From a virus: a stretch of DNA of 21,598 bases. The stretch covers positions 1 to 21,598 of the IMG/VR virus record IMGVR_UViG_3300028840_008161; one strand, written 5' to 3'. Position 1 is the first letter of the stretch. Each line of letters begins with the position of its first letter. Under the pieces are notes generated by a model. The model saw only the letters and a program-made list of their open reading frames with translations, was not told where the DNA came from and did no database searches. Of this stretch, positions 13,022 through 21,035 are shown piece by piece. The translations under genes and the position numbers were made by a program.

Positions 13022-14965
13022 ATGGACTTGCAGATCGTATCCTACGCAGGCCACCCCCTACAAACAGCCAGCTTAGAGGCCTACTTTCCTGGCGACGCCT
13101 GGGTGCGGCAGGCCCGCTCGCAGGCGGTCACGTCGCCGCGCGCCTACACCGCCCCGGCCTACACCTATCTGGCCCGGCAGGCGCACATGCTGCCCGTGGC
13201 GGTGCGGCTGCGGAACATCACCGCCAGCGAGATCGACACGCTCAAGAGCCATTTCGACACCGCCGACCCCACCGAGAAAAAGCTGCTGGTGCGGGATTTG
13301 GACGACGGGAACAAGCAATGGTACGTGATGGGCGTCTGCGTCGACCAGCCGGAGGCCAGCCGCCACCACGTCACCTTTACCCTGGCCGTGGCCGACATGG
13401 TGTGGACCGAGGAAAGCCAGTCCAGCGAGTCCTGGAGCATCACCGCCAGCGGCCAGACCAAACAGATCACCCCCGGCGGCAACCGGCCCGCGCTGCCCAT
13501 CTTCGAGATTCAGCCCACCTCGGCGCGGTCGGGGGGATCGGACAACGGCTTTGCCTACGAGCGCTTCGTCGTCGTCAAAAACAACTCCGGCGAAGCCCTG
13601 CTCAACTATCCCTTCGAGCTGACCGACGGCGGGATGGACACGCAAACGCCGGTGGGCGCGGGCAAGATGCAGGCCGACGGCGACGACGTGCGGGTCACCG
13701 TGGACGGGGTCGAGGTGGAGCGCTGGTTCGCGGACTTCAACCACGCCTCCGACACCAAAATCTGGACGGTGCTGTCCAGAATCCCTCCCCAGACCACCGC
13801 CACGCTGGACGGCAACCACAGTGATTCCACGACGACGTTCAACGTCACCCGCACGAGCAAGAAGATCCCGCCGCTGGAAAGCTTCCCGGCGCAGGGCTTC
13901 GCCATCGTCGAATCGGAGATCGTCTTTTACAGCGCCAAGGACGACAAGAAGGACACCCTGACCGTCACCCGTGGCGTGCAGGGGTCGTCCGCCGCCGCGC
14001 ACAACGACGGGACGACGATCCAGTTGATCCCCGACGTGCGGCTTTTCTACGGCAACAGCGCCCTGAGCGCCCCGGTCCAGACCGACAAGAACAAGCCAGT
14101 CTTCGAGCTGGACGCCTCGACCAACAGCAGTTGGGTGTACGCCGACTTCGCCACCGAGGCTGGAGGGCGCGCCGGGGCCTGGACGCCCTCGGTGTTGAAG
14201 GCGAAGGGGGATGACACCGACACGTATACGGCAGACCACGCCGCCGACGCCGACCCCGCGTCCGAGATGGGCATGACCATCGCCTCCTATAAGAACGGGG
14301 CCAAGGACGTGGGCGAAGACGGCGTGGTCGTCTGGACGATAGACCACCCCTGTGGCGTGACGACCGTCTCGACCAGCGGCGAGAAATATCGCAGCGACGG
14401 CGACTGGCCCTCCGTTGCCGCCTTGCAGGTGCCCAAGAAGAGCGGCAAGAAGAAGAAAAAGAAGTGGACGAACGTCTGGAACGAAGCGACGCCGGGCAGC
14501 GAGGATAGCTGGACGGCCTTCACGCAAAACAGCGTTGCCCTGGGAGGCACGTACAACTCCCTGCGCTACGCCCTGGACGGGTCGATCGGCGGCGGGGACG
14601 GGTACCTGGCCCACCTGGAAATTTCGGACGTGACGCTGGCGCTGACCGGGACGCCCACCGTCTCGATGGGCGGCGAGCAGTCCAGCACCTACGAACTGGC
14701 GGCCACGATCACCAACAACCTGACCGGGGAGTCCATCAAGCTCCAGGGGGCCATCCCCCTGAACGACAAATTGATCGTCGACACGGAAAGCAAGCGGGTC
14801 TATCTGAACTCCGATGGCTCTCCCCTGCTGTCCTATTTGAGTTGGGACGCGGTGCGCTTCGACTGGCTGAAATTGCTGCCGGGGCAGGCCAACACCCTGC
14901 AATACGACGAGGACGGCGCGCAGGGCTTGACGGTGACGATAAAGTGGCGAGACAGGAATAACTAG
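13022..14965 (+). CDS. Dit-like distal tail protein with large internal insertion
   Basis: 647 aa, ATG 13022 only 4 nt after the tape measure stop, in a run of eight A. The N-terminal 130 residues (QIVSYAGHPLQTASLEAYFPGD, then MLPVAVRLRNITASEIDTLKSHF and ASRHHVTFTLAVADMVW) and the last 70 residues (PLNDKLIVDTESKRVYL, SYLSWDAVRFDWLKLLPGQANTL) fit the two parts of a distal tail protein ring and its galectin-like domain. The middle (about 185-560) is an insertion with a DUF2341-like piece (VRVTVDGVEVERWFAD...VRLFYGNS) and at 472-481 a Lys-rich run (KKSGKKKKKK), unusual in a virion protein. It may be an 'evolved' Dit with carbohydrate-binding insertions. About 650 aa is much larger than the roughly 250 aa of a minimal Dit. 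Confidence 0.65.
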   Translation: MDLQIVSYAGHPLQTASLEAYFPGDAWVRQARSQAVTSPRAYTAPAYTYLARQAHMLPVAVRLRNITASEIDTLKSHFDTADPTEKKLLVRDLDDGNKQWYVMGVCVDQPEASRHHVTFTLAVADMVWTEESQSSESWSITASGQTKQITPGGNRPALPIFEIQPTSARSGGSDNGFAYERFVVVKNNSGEALLNYPFELTDGGMDTQTPVGAGKMQADGDDVRVTVDGVEVERWFADFNHASDTKIWTVLSRIPPQTTATLDGNHSDSTTTFNVTRTSKKIPPLESFPAQGFAIVESEIVFYSAKDDKKDTLTVTRGVQGSSAAAHNDGTTIQLIPDVRLFYGNSALSAPVQTDKNKPVFELDASTNSSWVYADFATEAGGRAGAWTPSVLKAKGDDTDTYTADHAADADPASEMGMTIASYKNGAKDVGEDGVVVWTIDHPCGVTTVSTSGEKYRSDGDWPSVAALQVPKKSGKKKKKKWTNVWNEATPGSEDSWTAFTQNSVALGGTYNSLRYALDGSIGGGDGYLAHLEISDVTLALTGTPTVSMGGEQSSTYELAATITNNLTGESIKLQGAIPLNDKLIVDTESKRVYLNSDGSPLLSYLSWDAVRFDWLKLLPGQANTLQYDEDGAQGLTVTIKWRDRNN

Positions 14966-14966
14966 T

Positions 14967-15128
14967 GCGATCAGCAGACAGCATTCAGCAGTCAGCAGTC
15001 AGCAGGTCAGCTTTTGGCGTAGCTCTGTTCATCGCCGGGCCTCACCGATAGCTGTTGATCGCTGGCTGCTCGCCGAAGGCGGCTGAAAGCTGGTAGCTGG
15101 TAGCTGACTGCTGTCCGCTGCTTGGAGG
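14967..15128. repeat. Type C repeat cluster, copy 5
   Basis: Units CAGCAGTCAGCAGTCAGC (left) and GCTGAAAGCTGGTAGC, GTAGCTGACTGCTG (right) are opposed around a central stretch. The right end supplies the GGAGG ribosome binding site (15124-15128) of the hub gene. It fills the gap between the Dit-like and hub genes. Confidence 0.75.
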
Positions 15129-15134
15129 CTGAAC

Positions 15135-16202
15135 TTGGAAGGTCGAATTACCCTCTATACCAACGACGGGGTCCCCCTGGCCGAAGTCAGCGGCCAGGCT
15201 CCCCGCACGTGGCTGCTCAACAAGTTCGGGCAGGCCAAAATTAGAATACCCCTCAGCGCCTACAAGTCCGCCGACCATCCAGACGGCGCGCTGCTGCCCA
15301 CCGACACCCAGATCGGCAACCTGGTGTTGATCGAACACGACCGGGTGGGGCCGTGGGCGGGGATATTGGCCCTGCCCCAGACGTTCGACGAGATGAGCGG
15401 GGAGGCCGAGTTGACGGCCTACACCGCCGAATGGCTGTTGAAGTATCGCATGGTGGAAGCGCGGTTTGCGGGCACGCGCGGGCAAATCTTCGAGGACCTG
15501 CTCCAGGCGGCCAACGAGGTGCCGGGGCCGGACTTCCAAGTCGGGACCCTGTATCGCGACGGGGAGTCCTTCCCGCTGGCGGCGGGCAAGCAGCCGAACA
15601 TCTACGACATGATCGTCGGCAACCTGGGCGGCGACCGGGCCGGACACGATTGGGGCCTGACGCACGCCTTCACCGCCGATGGCCGGTTATACTTCGTCGG
15701 CCACTGGTATGGCATCCGGGGGGAGTACCGGCCCAACGTCGCCCTGATCGAGGGCCACAACATGCAGCTGCCCAGCGGCGCGGTGCTGACCTACGACGGC
15801 GAGATTCTCAACGACGTGAAGACCAAGGGGGAAAAGGAGCGCGAGGGGCAGCACAGGGGCAAGCCGGAGCAGCGCCGCCGCGACTGGACCTCTATCGGGC
15901 AATATGGGGTGTTCCAACAGCTTCTTCTGGTTGAGGCCACATCCGAGACAGAGGTGGGGGACATCGCCGTCACCACCCTGGCCGAGCAGGCCCAGCCCCG
16001 CAAGCGCTTTCGCGTGGAGGCGTTGGACATCAACGACAGCTTCGACTTCCTCCACCTGGGCGACGTGATCCCCGTCCGCTTCGTGCGGGCCGGGTTCTTC
16101 AGCGGGCAGTTGGGGATGGAGACGGACGTGCGCATCATCGGCAAGGCGTTTGACGAGACCGAGGGGTATATGACGCTGACGGTGGAGGAATCGGTGATAT
16201 GA
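15135..16202 (+). CDS. Baseplate hub / Gp37-like tail protein
   Basis: 355 aa from TTG 15135; GGAGG lies 6 nt upstream and no ATG is close, so the TTG is well supported. The sequence LYTNDGVPLAEVSGQAPRTWLLNKFGQAKIRIPLSAYKSADHPDGALLPTDTQIGNLVLIEHD resembles the N-terminal part of the siphovirus Gp37-like hub family, followed by VGPWAGILALPQTFDEMSGEAELTAYTAEWLLKYR. A conserved VRAGFFSGQLGMETDVRIIGKAFDETEGYMTLTVEES segment ends it. It would form the hub below the tail tube and hold the fibres. It overlaps the fibre gene by ATGA. Confidence 0.7.
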   Translation: MEGRITLYTNDGVPLAEVSGQAPRTWLLNKFGQAKIRIPLSAYKSADHPDGALLPTDTQIGNLVLIEHDRVGPWAGILALPQTFDEMSGEAELTAYTAEWLLKYRMVEARFAGTRGQIFEDLLQAANEVPGPDFQVGTLYRDGESFPLAAGKQPNIYDMIVGNLGGDRAGHDWGLTHAFTADGRLYFVGHWYGIRGEYRPNVALIEGHNMQLPSGAVLTYDGEILNDVKTKGEKEREGQHRGKPEQRRRDWTSIGQYGVFQQLLLVEATSETEVGDIAVTTLAEQAQPRKRFRVEALDINDSFDFLHLGDVIPVRFVRAGFFSGQLGMETDVRIIGKAFDETEGYMTLTVEESVI

Positions 16203-17257
16203 ACGGCAACGGGCGCTACCGCTTCAAAGCCGCCGACATGCTGCTGCCTGCCGAGCTGGCCCCCGGCAACCCTTTCTACGATTTCAAGAAGGCCCTGCGG
16301 CACGTCCAGGCCAGCATTGCCACGCTGGAAAATCCGGCCACGCTGGCCGACATCACGCCCTCGCTGGGCCGGGTCCACGGCGGCGACATCATTTTCTCCG
16401 CGCTGGACGAGTTCCTGATTGGCAACACCCAGGAGTACATCTGGTACACTCCGGGTGTGGGCTTGCTGGTCAAGGGCGACGTGGTGGCGATGCTCGTCCA
16501 CCCCTTCGGGTTCGACATCTTCGACGAAGAGGTGGAAGGGGCCATCGACGGCAGCAACACCGGCTTCGCCACCCACGCGCGCTATGAGTCCGGGACGCTG
16601 TGCGTCATGCACAACGGGGTCTGGCTGCAAGAAGGGGCCGACTACGCCGAGGGCAGCGCGACCGCGCTGGAGTTCAATACCGCGCCCCAAAGCGGCGACG
16701 TGCTGCGGGTGAACTACACCCGGAGCAGCGACAAGGCGCGCGTGTACCAGGAGACGCCCACCGGGACGATCAACGGGTCGAACACGTCATTCACCCTCGA
16801 CCACGCCTTCGTCCCCGGCACCCTGGAGGTGTTTTTGAACGGCACGACCTTGCAGTTTCGAGAGGACTTCTACGGCGGCACCAAGAGTTTCGAGATGACC
16901 ACCGCGCCGGAGACGGGGGACGATCTGGTCGTGGCTTACCAGGTGGTGCCCAACACCGCCTGGCTTTACCAGGAGGTGCCGTCAGGAGCCATCAATGGCA
17001 GCAACACCGACTTCGACACGGCCAACGAATACGCCGAGATCGCGGTCTTCCACAATGGGTTGAAGCTCTCGGAGACGGTAGACTACACCGAGACCGACGG
17101 CGACACGATCACGCTGGCGACCGCCCCCTCGACAGGCGATACGTTGTGGGTGGTCTACAGCAGCGACGAGATCGCGCCAGCCGCCGAGCCGCCGGGTGGC
17201 TCGTTCGATGCCTGGCTGTGGAACCAGCAGCCGCTCGTCGTCATAGAGGGGCTGTAG
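16199..17257 (+). CDS. Tail fibre protein with three tandem repeats
   Basis: 352 aa, overlapping the hub gene by ATGA. Residues 1-60 (YDFKKALRHVQASIATLENPATLADI) form a likely trimer-forming or attachment region. Three copies of a roughly 63-residue unit follow at 111-173, 185-247 and 259-320, each built on (E)xPxGxI(D/N)GSNTxF ... VxxNG ... DY/DF ... TAPxxGDxLxVxY. The unit is an immunoglobulin- or CBM-like beta module found in fibres and surface proteins. Copies are clearly diverged in sequence, so repetition is not recent. The C terminus (FDAWLWNQQPLVVIEGL) is short and lacks a receptor-binding head, which the downstream spike genes may supply. Confidence 0.7.
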   Translation: MNGNGRYRFKAADMLLPAELAPGNPFYDFKKALRHVQASIATLENPATLADITPSLGRVHGGDIIFSALDEFLIGNTQEYIWYTPGVGLLVKGDVVAMLVHPFGFDIFDEEVEGAIDGSNTGFATHARYESGTLCVMHNGVWLQEGADYAEGSATALEFNTAPQSGDVLRVNYTRSSDKARVYQETPTGTINGSNTSFTLDHAFVPGTLEVFLNGTTLQFREDFYGGTKSFEMTTAPETGDDLVVAYQVVPNTAWLYQEVPSGAINGSNTDFDTANEYAEIAVFHNGLKLSETVDYTETDGDTITLATAPSTGDTLWVVYSSDEIAPAAEPPGGSFDAWLWNQQPLVVIEGL

Positions 17258-17320
17258 CGTGAGGGGTGAGTTACGGTGTTTGAACCCGTCCGACGCGCTT
17301 CTTTCGCCAAGGTCCACCCT

Positions 17321-17408
17321 CACGCTTTGCTTCGCAAAGCTCAGGACAGGCCCCCTCCCAACCCTCCCCCTTAAAGGGGGAGGGTGGCCGCAGGCCGGGT
17401 GGGGGTCG
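17321..17408. repeat. Type A palindromic repeat, copy 5
   Basis: Core palindrome at 17362-17384 is the same as copy 4. CTTTGCTTCGCAAAG upstream is another small palindrome. The gap 17258-17478 holds this repeat and the ribosome binding site of the GH16 gene; I see no other gene there. Confidence 0.85.
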
Positions 17409-17478
17409 CCCGCGACGAACGCGGGAAGATCGGCAGAGGATCAATTCACACCAAGCGCCATATATAAAGGAGAACTTG

Positions 17479-19410
17479 ATGAGAATCAGAGGGTATGTGT
17501 GGCTGGTGGCCGTCTTTGCGGTGGCCTGCGTGCCCACCCCGACCCCGCCGCCTCCAACGGCGACCGCTATCCCGACCGCGACGCCGACGCCCGGCGAGCG
17601 GAAGGCTGTCACCTTCCGGGAGGACGGGATGCTGCTGCTGGGCGGGCAGCCTGAATTTCCGTTCGGGCTGTACCACACGTCCTTGAGCGGGCCACGGCGT
17701 GGCCAGGCGTTGGTGGACGACGTGAACACGCTGGCCGACGCCGGGTTTAACGCCCTGCATCCTTTCCTGGGCCCAGATGACCCGTACGACGTGGACATCC
17801 TGGCAGCCGCCGAGGAGCGAGGCGTGTACCTCGTCGCGCAGTATGGGTGGGGCGACCAGATGGTGCCCTCCCTGGAGAAATACTCCAGCCCCGAGTATCC
17901 AGCCTTTCTGGGCTGGATGGTGGCCGACGACTTCCACAACGACGACCCGGCGGCGGTGCAGCAACTCGCCGACACCGCCCGGCAATACGACCCGGACGGT
18001 TTCACCTACGGCTCGGCAGCTGGCGACCCGCGCTATACCCAAAACGAGCAGTTCATCGACGTGCTGGATGCGTGGGGAATTCAGTGCTACCCGATTTCCT
18101 CCAAGAACTGGCCTTTCGAAACCGAACTCGAAGAATGCTACGTGTACTTCAGCCACGCCCGCGCGATGCTGCCCGATGGGAAGCCGCTCTTTGCGAACTT
18201 GCAGGCGTTTGCCTGGGGCAGCGGCAGGTACCCCACGCCGGAGGAGGCCCGGAACTTCCACTACTCCGCGTTGATCGCGGGCGTCAACGGCTTTCTCGAC
18301 TACACGTACTGGTACGAGCGGGGGCGGCTGGACGAACTGGACCCGGCGCTGTGGGCAGAACTGTCCGCCCTGGCGAATGATTTCAGCCGCCTGGAGCCGA
18401 TCATCCTGGGCGGCACGCGCAGCGTCTACGACCCGCTCGGCGAGACCGAAGACCTGTTCCCCATCGATTACCCCAACTACGAGGGACAGGAACGGGCGCG
18501 CGTTCACGCGGGCATCTGGGACCCTGAGGGTGACGGTGCCGTTTACGTCGTGGTGCTGAACACGTCTCAGACGCAAACCCTCCAGGCGGACATCCCCCTG
18601 CCTGTCGACGGCGGTCTGGCCCGCCCATATTTTGACGACGACCGCTACGGTGCGGGGATGGTCGTGGTGAACGGGCGTCTGGTCGGCGGCGTCGCGCCCG
18701 GTGCTGTCCACGTTTACGAAATCACGCAGGAGATCCCCGGACTGATTTTTGCCGACGAGTTCGACGGAGACGCGCTGAATCTTGCCGTGTGGGAGCCGTC
18801 GGCGTTCAACGGGAACAAGATCTCGGAGCCGACGAATCGCTACAAAGACAATTGCTACGATCCCCAAATGGTGACGGTATCGTATGGCATGCTGCACATC
18901 GCCATGAATCCCAACACGTCCCCCGATTGCCGGGATAGAGACGGCAACGTGGCTTCGTATCGCACGGGATTTGTCAACACCCGCCAATCCTTCCGTTTCA
19001 CCTACGGCACGGTGGAAGCGCGCGTTTTCCTGCCGGGTGACGGGGCGAGCATTTGGAACTGGCCCGCGTTCTGGACGGTTGGGCAAAACTGGCCCCAGGA
19101 CGGCGAAATCGACGTGGTCGAAGGCTTGCATGGCGAACCCTGTTGGCACTACCACTACGCCGACGCGAACGGGAATGATACGGATGACGGGCTATGCGTG
19201 GATGGGGAGTACGCTGGCTGGCACACTTACGCGGCGACCTGGGAGCCAGGGCTAATCACCTTCCTCTGGGACGGGCAGGTCGTCGGGGTGCAGACCCACG
19301 ACGTGCAAGATGCTCCACACTGGGTCATCTTCGGTTATGGGGCATGGCGGGGGGAACCCGCCACCCCCGCGACGATGCTGGTGGATTACGTGCGAGTCTC
19401 TATCGAGTAG
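17479..19410 (+). CDS. Lipoprotein-like two-domain glycoside hydrolase (GH16 C-terminal domain)
   Basis: 643 aa; ATG 17479 with AAGGAG 6 nt upstream. The N terminus is a signal-peptide-like segment ending AVAC (Cys17), a relaxed lipobox, followed by a Pro/Thr linker (18-38). Residues 43-415 look like a TIM-barrel glycosidase-like domain: GFNALHPF, GVYLVAQYGWG, FLGWMVADDFHNDDP, with a C-terminal beta sandwich. Residues 422-643 are a GH16 domain with the catalytic motif EIDVVE at 543-548 (nucleophile Glu543, acid/base Glu548 by family analogy) and FADEFDGDALNLAVWEP at its start. GH16 enzymes cleave beta-1,3/1,4 glucans and galactans. A signal sequence is unusual for a virion protein; it may instead be secreted from the lysogen or a recently acquired host gene. 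Neighbours are tail fibre genes, suggesting a depolymerase. Confidence 0.8.
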   Translation: MRIRGYVWLVAVFAVACVPTPTPPPPTATAIPTATPTPGERKAVTFREDGMLLLGGQPEFPFGLYHTSLSGPRRGQALVDDVNTLADAGFNALHPFLGPDDPYDVDILAAAEERGVYLVAQYGWGDQMVPSLEKYSSPEYPAFLGWMVADDFHNDDPAAVQQLADTARQYDPDGFTYGSAAGDPRYTQNEQFIDVLDAWGIQCYPISSKNWPFETELEECYVYFSHARAMLPDGKPLFANLQAFAWGSGRYPTPEEARNFHYSALIAGVNGFLDYTYWYERGRLDELDPALWAELSALANDFSRLEPIILGGTRSVYDPLGETEDLFPIDYPNYEGQERARVHAGIWDPEGDGAVYVVVLNTSQTQTLQADIPLPVDGGLARPYFDDDRYGAGMVVVNGRLVGGVAPGAVHVYEITQEIPGLIFADEFDGDALNLAVWEPSAFNGNKISEPTNRYKDNCYDPQMVTVSYGMLHIAMNPNTSPDCRDRDGNVASYRTGFVNTRQSFRFTYGTVEARVFLPGDGASIWNWPAFWTVGQNWPQDGEIDVVEGLHGEPCWHYHYADANGNDTDDGLCVDGEYAGWHTYAATWEPGLITFLWDGQVVGVQTHDVQDAPHWVIFGYGAWRGEPATPATMLVDYVRVSIE

Positions 19411-19419
19411 GGAGTGACG

Positions 19420-19668
19420 ATGGCGCGCAGTGTTGACGAAATACACGTCACCAATTGGACCAATTTGGGCAGCACGGCCCCGGTTCCGCAGTGGACCGTG
19501 AACATCACCGTGCGCTGGACGCGGGACGACGGCACCTCCGCCGAAGACAGCCGGATGGTGACGTTTCCCAACATTCTATCGGGCGTGCCGCTGAGTCGCT
19601 TGCGGCGCTATATGGAGGAGATCATCCTCCGAGAGTTGCGCGTGCAACTGGGGATTGACGACGAATGA
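19420..19668 (+). CDS. Small conserved-looking tail-cluster protein
   Basis: 82 aa from ATG 19420, chosen over the GTG at 19414 because AGGGAG is 5 nt upstream. A central beta stretch (PQWTVNITVRWTRDDG) is followed by a basic helix (SRLRRYMEEIILRELRVQLGIDD). It ends in an ATGA overlap with the spike gene, so it is likely translated with it. No family recognised; a chaperone or adaptor for the following spike is possible, but there is no direct evidence. Confidence 0.6.
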   Translation: MARSVDEIHVTNWTNLGSTAPVPQWTVNITVRWTRDDGTSAEDSRMVTFPNILSGVPLSRLRRYMEEIILRELRVQLGIDDE

Positions 19669-21035
19669 CCACTTACTACGTCGGATCAGGGGGGAATGAC
19701 GGTAACGCGGGCACGTCCTGGGCGGCGCGCAAGGAGACGCTGACCGGGGCCGAAGATATCCCCGTGTCGGCTGGCGATACCGTCTACGTGGGGCCGGGCA
19801 CGTACCGGGAAACACTCACCTGTGACGTGTCGGGGTCGTCAGGCAACCCCATCACCTACATTGGGGACGTGACGGGCGAGAACACGGATGGGGTAGGGGG
19901 GGTCGTGCGCATCACGGGCAGCGACGACGACCAGACCGCCACGCGCAATAACTGCGTGGACGTCAACAACAAGGATTACCGGACCTTCCGGGGATTCGTC
20001 TTCGAGATGTCGGCGGACACTGCCGTGGTGGCCGATGCGTGCGAAAACCTCATCGTCGAGGATTGCGTCTTCAGCTGCAACGCCAAGGGCGTGTATTTGA
20101 ACGTCGTCAATAGTTCGGCTAACACCGTGCGGCGCTGCCTGTTCGTGGGGCACAAACAAAAGTGTGTGGCGATGTGGGAGGGGTCGTTGCAGGCGGGCGA
20201 CCCCGGCCACGAGGTGGAAAACTGCGTTTTCCTGGGGTTACGGGAATGGCAAGGCGGCGTCAACCTCCAGAACTCTGGCGGGGTGGATGTTAACGCCTGC
20301 CTGTTTTTCGGGACGGTTTACGGCGTGCGGAGCGTTCACACGGGCGCAGCCACGGTCAACGTGACGAACAGCGTCTTTTGCGGGTTGACGAACGGCATCC
20401 TGGCGAATACGGTTGGCGATATTGTAGAAGACTACAACACCTTTTGGGCCGTCAACACGTCCCGACAGAATACCAATACCGGAGCCAATTCCCAGACATA
20501 TCCCCCGCTTTTTAAGCCCCCGCTCTTGCTGGACGGCTATAAACTGCCCCACTGGATGTTCGAGCTGGCGGATTACTCGCCGCTGGCCCACCTGACAGGC
20601 TCCAGCCTCCCCGGCGACGACCTGCACGGCATGGCGCGGCCCACCACGGGCAGCAAGCAGTCCTGGGGGCCGCTGCAGGAGGTCGCCCTGGAGAAAGACA
20701 CCACGGTCGTTCACGAGGGCAGCGCCAGCGCCAGGCTGGACGACGCGGGGCGGCACCAGGTATACGTCCCCGTGACAGGGGAGCCGATCACGGTCCGCGT
20801 GCGCTGCTACCGCGAGGCGGACTACGCCGGAACCAACCCGCAGATGGTGATCCGCCAGCCGGGGCAGGCCGACCGCACGACGACCGACGCCGGGAGCGCG
20901 TCCGCCTGGAACGAACTCTCCGACACCTTCACCCCTGCTTCAGACCCGGAGTGGATCGTGGTCGAATTGGTCAGCGACAACACGGCGTCGTCGGGCAGCC
21001 ATGCGGCCTATTTTGACAACCTAGAGGTGAGCTAA
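19665..21035 (+). CDS. Tailspike-like right-handed beta-helix protein
   Basis: 456 aa. The N terminus TYYVGSGGNDGNAGTSWAARKETL, followed by VSAGDTVYVGPGTYRETL, is the usual opening of pectate-lyase-like beta helices. Residues 60-270 contain repeated strand turns with Asn/Val/Cys stacks (NLIVEDCVFSCNAKGVYL, NTVRRCLFVG, HEVENCVFLG, VNVTNSVFCG), one coil per 20-25 residues. Residues 325-456 form a separate jelly-roll-like carbohydrate-binding region (DTTVVHEGSASARLDDAG..., SAWNELSDTFTPASDPEWIVVELVSDN). Such folds bind or cut polysaccharide; no catalytic residues can be assigned by eye. ATGA upstream and TAATG downstream overlaps place it in a tight tail-tip operon. Confidence 0.75.
   Translation: MTTYYVGSGGNDGNAGTSWAARKETLTGAEDIPVSAGDTVYVGPGTYRETLTCDVSGSSGNPITYIGDVTGENTDGVGGVVRITGSDDDQTATRNNCVDVNNKDYRTFRGFVFEMSADTAVVADACENLIVEDCVFSCNAKGVYLNVVNSSANTVRRCLFVGHKQKCVAMWEGSLQAGDPGHEVENCVFLGLREWQGGVNLQNSGGVDVNACLFFGTVYGVRSVHTGAATVNVTNSVFCGLTNGILANTVGDIVEDYNTFWAVNTSRQNTNTGANSQTYPPLFKPPLLLDGYKLPHWMFELADYSPLAHLTGSSLPGDDLHGMARPTTGSKQSWGPLQEVALEKDTTVVHEGSASARLDDAGRHQVYVPVTGEPITVRVRCYREADYAGTNPQMVIRQPGQADRTTTDAGSASAWNELSDTFTPASDPEWIVVELVSDNTASSGSHAAYFDNLEVS

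Noticed and set aside
14435-14466. Frameshift at the GAAAAAG run in the Dit-like gene
   Set aside because: The alternative frames close or lead to no recognisable product, and the zero frame continues into the expected C-terminal domain.
13073-14902. 609-codon open frame on the minus strand opposite the Dit-like gene
   Set aside because: GC-rich shadow frame: composition dominated by Gly, Arg, His, Val with no domain, while the plus strand has clear tail motifs and fits the operon.
2671-17384. Type A palindromes as intrinsic terminators
   Set aside because: Strong stems but no T tract on either side, and they recur within an operon whose downstream genes must be expressed.
17446-19155. 569-codon minus-strand open frame opposite the GH16 gene
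   Set aside because: Mirror of a strongly supported coding sequence; no ribosome binding site or motif.
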